NCBI GenBank assembly: GCA_965250115.1 | Contig: CBDFNJ010000002.1 | Span: 1,302,001 to 1,366,000, forward strand | Length of the DNA stretch: 64,000 nucleotides | Source of the DNA: CBDFHB01 sp965250115 | Lineage (GTDB): Bacteria; Acidobacteriota; Vicinamibacteria; Marinacidobacterales; SMYC01 | Direction of reading: 5' to 3' | Part shown: piece after piece, positions 63,428 through 64,000 of the stretch | Layout of the letters: each line of letters begins with the position of its first letter | How positions within the stretch are numbered: position 1 is the stretch's first letter | Notes under the pieces: model-generated | Seen by the model: only the letters and a program-made list of their open reading frames with translations | Databases searched by the model: none | What the model was told of the DNA's origin: nothing | Position numbers and translations under genes: made by a program

Positions 63428-64000
63428 GTGCGCGTTCTGGCAGTGTGTCTGGTTCTGATCTGTCTCGTCGGTCTGGCTGGCGCCATCAACCCCTTCTACC
63501 ATGACCGTCAGGCGCTGAGCGCGGTTCACGAGTTCCGCAGCAACCCGACCCCGGAGACGGAGGCCGCCTGGATCGCATCTCGCGACCGCCAGATGCGTCG
63601 CGAGATGACTCTGCGCCTCTTATTCCTCGGACTCGCTCTCGGTGCTGGCATCGGTGCCGTTGTCTCGTGGAAAAAGAGCGGGCAACGAAAGCCCGCCGAG
63701 GACGCCCCCAAGAAAGACGAGCGCAAGGGCCTGGGTTGTGTATGGAAAGGCCTGATCGTTTTCGGCATCTTCGTGGCGCTCGTGATCTTCGGAGAAGTCG
63801 CGCGGCTTCGCGCCCGCATGAGCGCGAGAGAAGTAACCACCGTCCACGGCGCCCGGGATATCGTGCAGGCCGAGGCGCAGTTCTTCAAAGACCATAATCG
63901 TTACGCGAGTCCCGAAGAGCTGGTTGAGGCCGACCTGCTCGAGGTACATTGGCGGGAGTGCGCGCCTTCGTGCAGTGTGAGCGGGTATTCCTGGGAATTC
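63428..64000 (+). CDS. Membrane protein with pilin-like C-terminal segment, right-truncated
   Basis: Frame open from the GTG at 63428 to the window end (191 codons, no stop). It begins with a hydrophobic signal or anchor (MRVLAVCLVLICLVGLAGA). A second helix is at about 60-77 (LRLLFLGLALGAGIGAVV) and a third at about 106-120 (LIVFGIFVALVIFGEVA), separated by a charged loop. After it comes a pseudopilin-like pattern, ARDIVQAEAQFFKDHNRYASPEELVEADLLE, ending YSWEF. Ribosome site AAGAGG. Full length and family are unknown because the 3' end is missing. Confidence 0.6.
   Translation, partial: MRVLAVCLVLICLVGLAGAINPFYHDRQALSAVHEFRSNPTPETEAAWIASRDRQMRREMTLRLLFLGLALGAGIGAVVSWKKSGQRKPAEDAPKKDERKGLGCVWKGLIVFGIFVALVIFGEVARLRARMSAREVTTVHGARDIVQAEAQFFKDHNRYASPEELVEADLLEVHWRECAPSCSVSGYSWEF

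Overview
The window is GC-rich bacterial chromosome. It has mixed housekeeping and secreted-protein genes, short intergenic gaps and four insertion sequences or remnants. Long Asp-box/sortilin-type propellers, S9 and M24 peptidases with signal peptides, DUF4136 and DUF4230 proteins, PQQ-like propellers, a B12-dependent ribonucleotide reductase and a PafA/Dop-family fragment together suggest a free-living Acidobacteriota-like bacterium, perhaps from a metagenome assembly. This placement is inference from gene content; there is no rRNA or tRNA in the window to confirm it.

Layout. 1-5.6 kb: end of a Pup/UBact-type ligase/deamidase gene, aroC, a Nudix hydrolase, a small exported protein, then an ISL3 deletion derivative inserted at the stop codon of ahcY. 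5.7-14.6 kb: DUF368 transporter, exonuclease III, M3 oligopeptidase, the fetAB iron exporter, efp-epmA (EF-P and its beta-lysine ligase) and exported proteins. 14.7-25.9 kb: a large beta-propeller protein, a stand-alone NFACT-R protein, a PQQ-like propeller, YggT, an S9 peptidase, and three genes with single-site lesions (an in-frame TGA or a frameshift). 25.9-30.5 kb: a methyltransferase remnant and a molybdate island (XRE-PBP regulator, modABC), then a CBS protein. 30.6-40.4 kb: M24 peptidase, FMN glutamate-synthase-like protein, response regulator, mtaB, a PKD/DUF11 surface protein and nrdJ. 40.8-43.4 kb: an IS3 element nested in an IS5-type element, beside a response-regulator remnant. 43.8-50.2 kb: lipoprotein, glpK and a three-gene polyamine operon (arginine decarboxylase, agmatinase, deoxyhypusine/homospermidine-synthase-like). 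50.5-58.7 kb: exported proteins, patatin phospholipase, YtxH and metH. 58.9-64 kb: a sigma-28-type factor with an ISAzo13 element at its stop codon, a glycosidase-like protein with a C-terminal DUF4214 and a stand-alone DUF4214 protein, and a right-truncated membrane protein with a pilin-like tail.

How the genes fit together. ahcY and metH are two steps of the activated-methyl cycle; metH and nrdJ both need cobalamin. The polyamine operon would turn arginine into agmatine, putrescine and a longer polyamine. The DHS-like enzyme is unlikely to modify EF-P here, because EF-P has its own EpmA ligase directly downstream. The molybdate genes form one transcription unit preceded by a regulator with a likely self-operator.

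The most notable points are two unrelated insertion sequences whose target duplications each contain the stop codon of the host gene, a hairpin with a U-run in the leader of the polyamine operon, the glycosidase/DUF4214 pair, the solo NFACT-R gene and the PafA/Dop-family fragment at the left edge. I see no CRISPR array, rRNA, tRNA or phage module.
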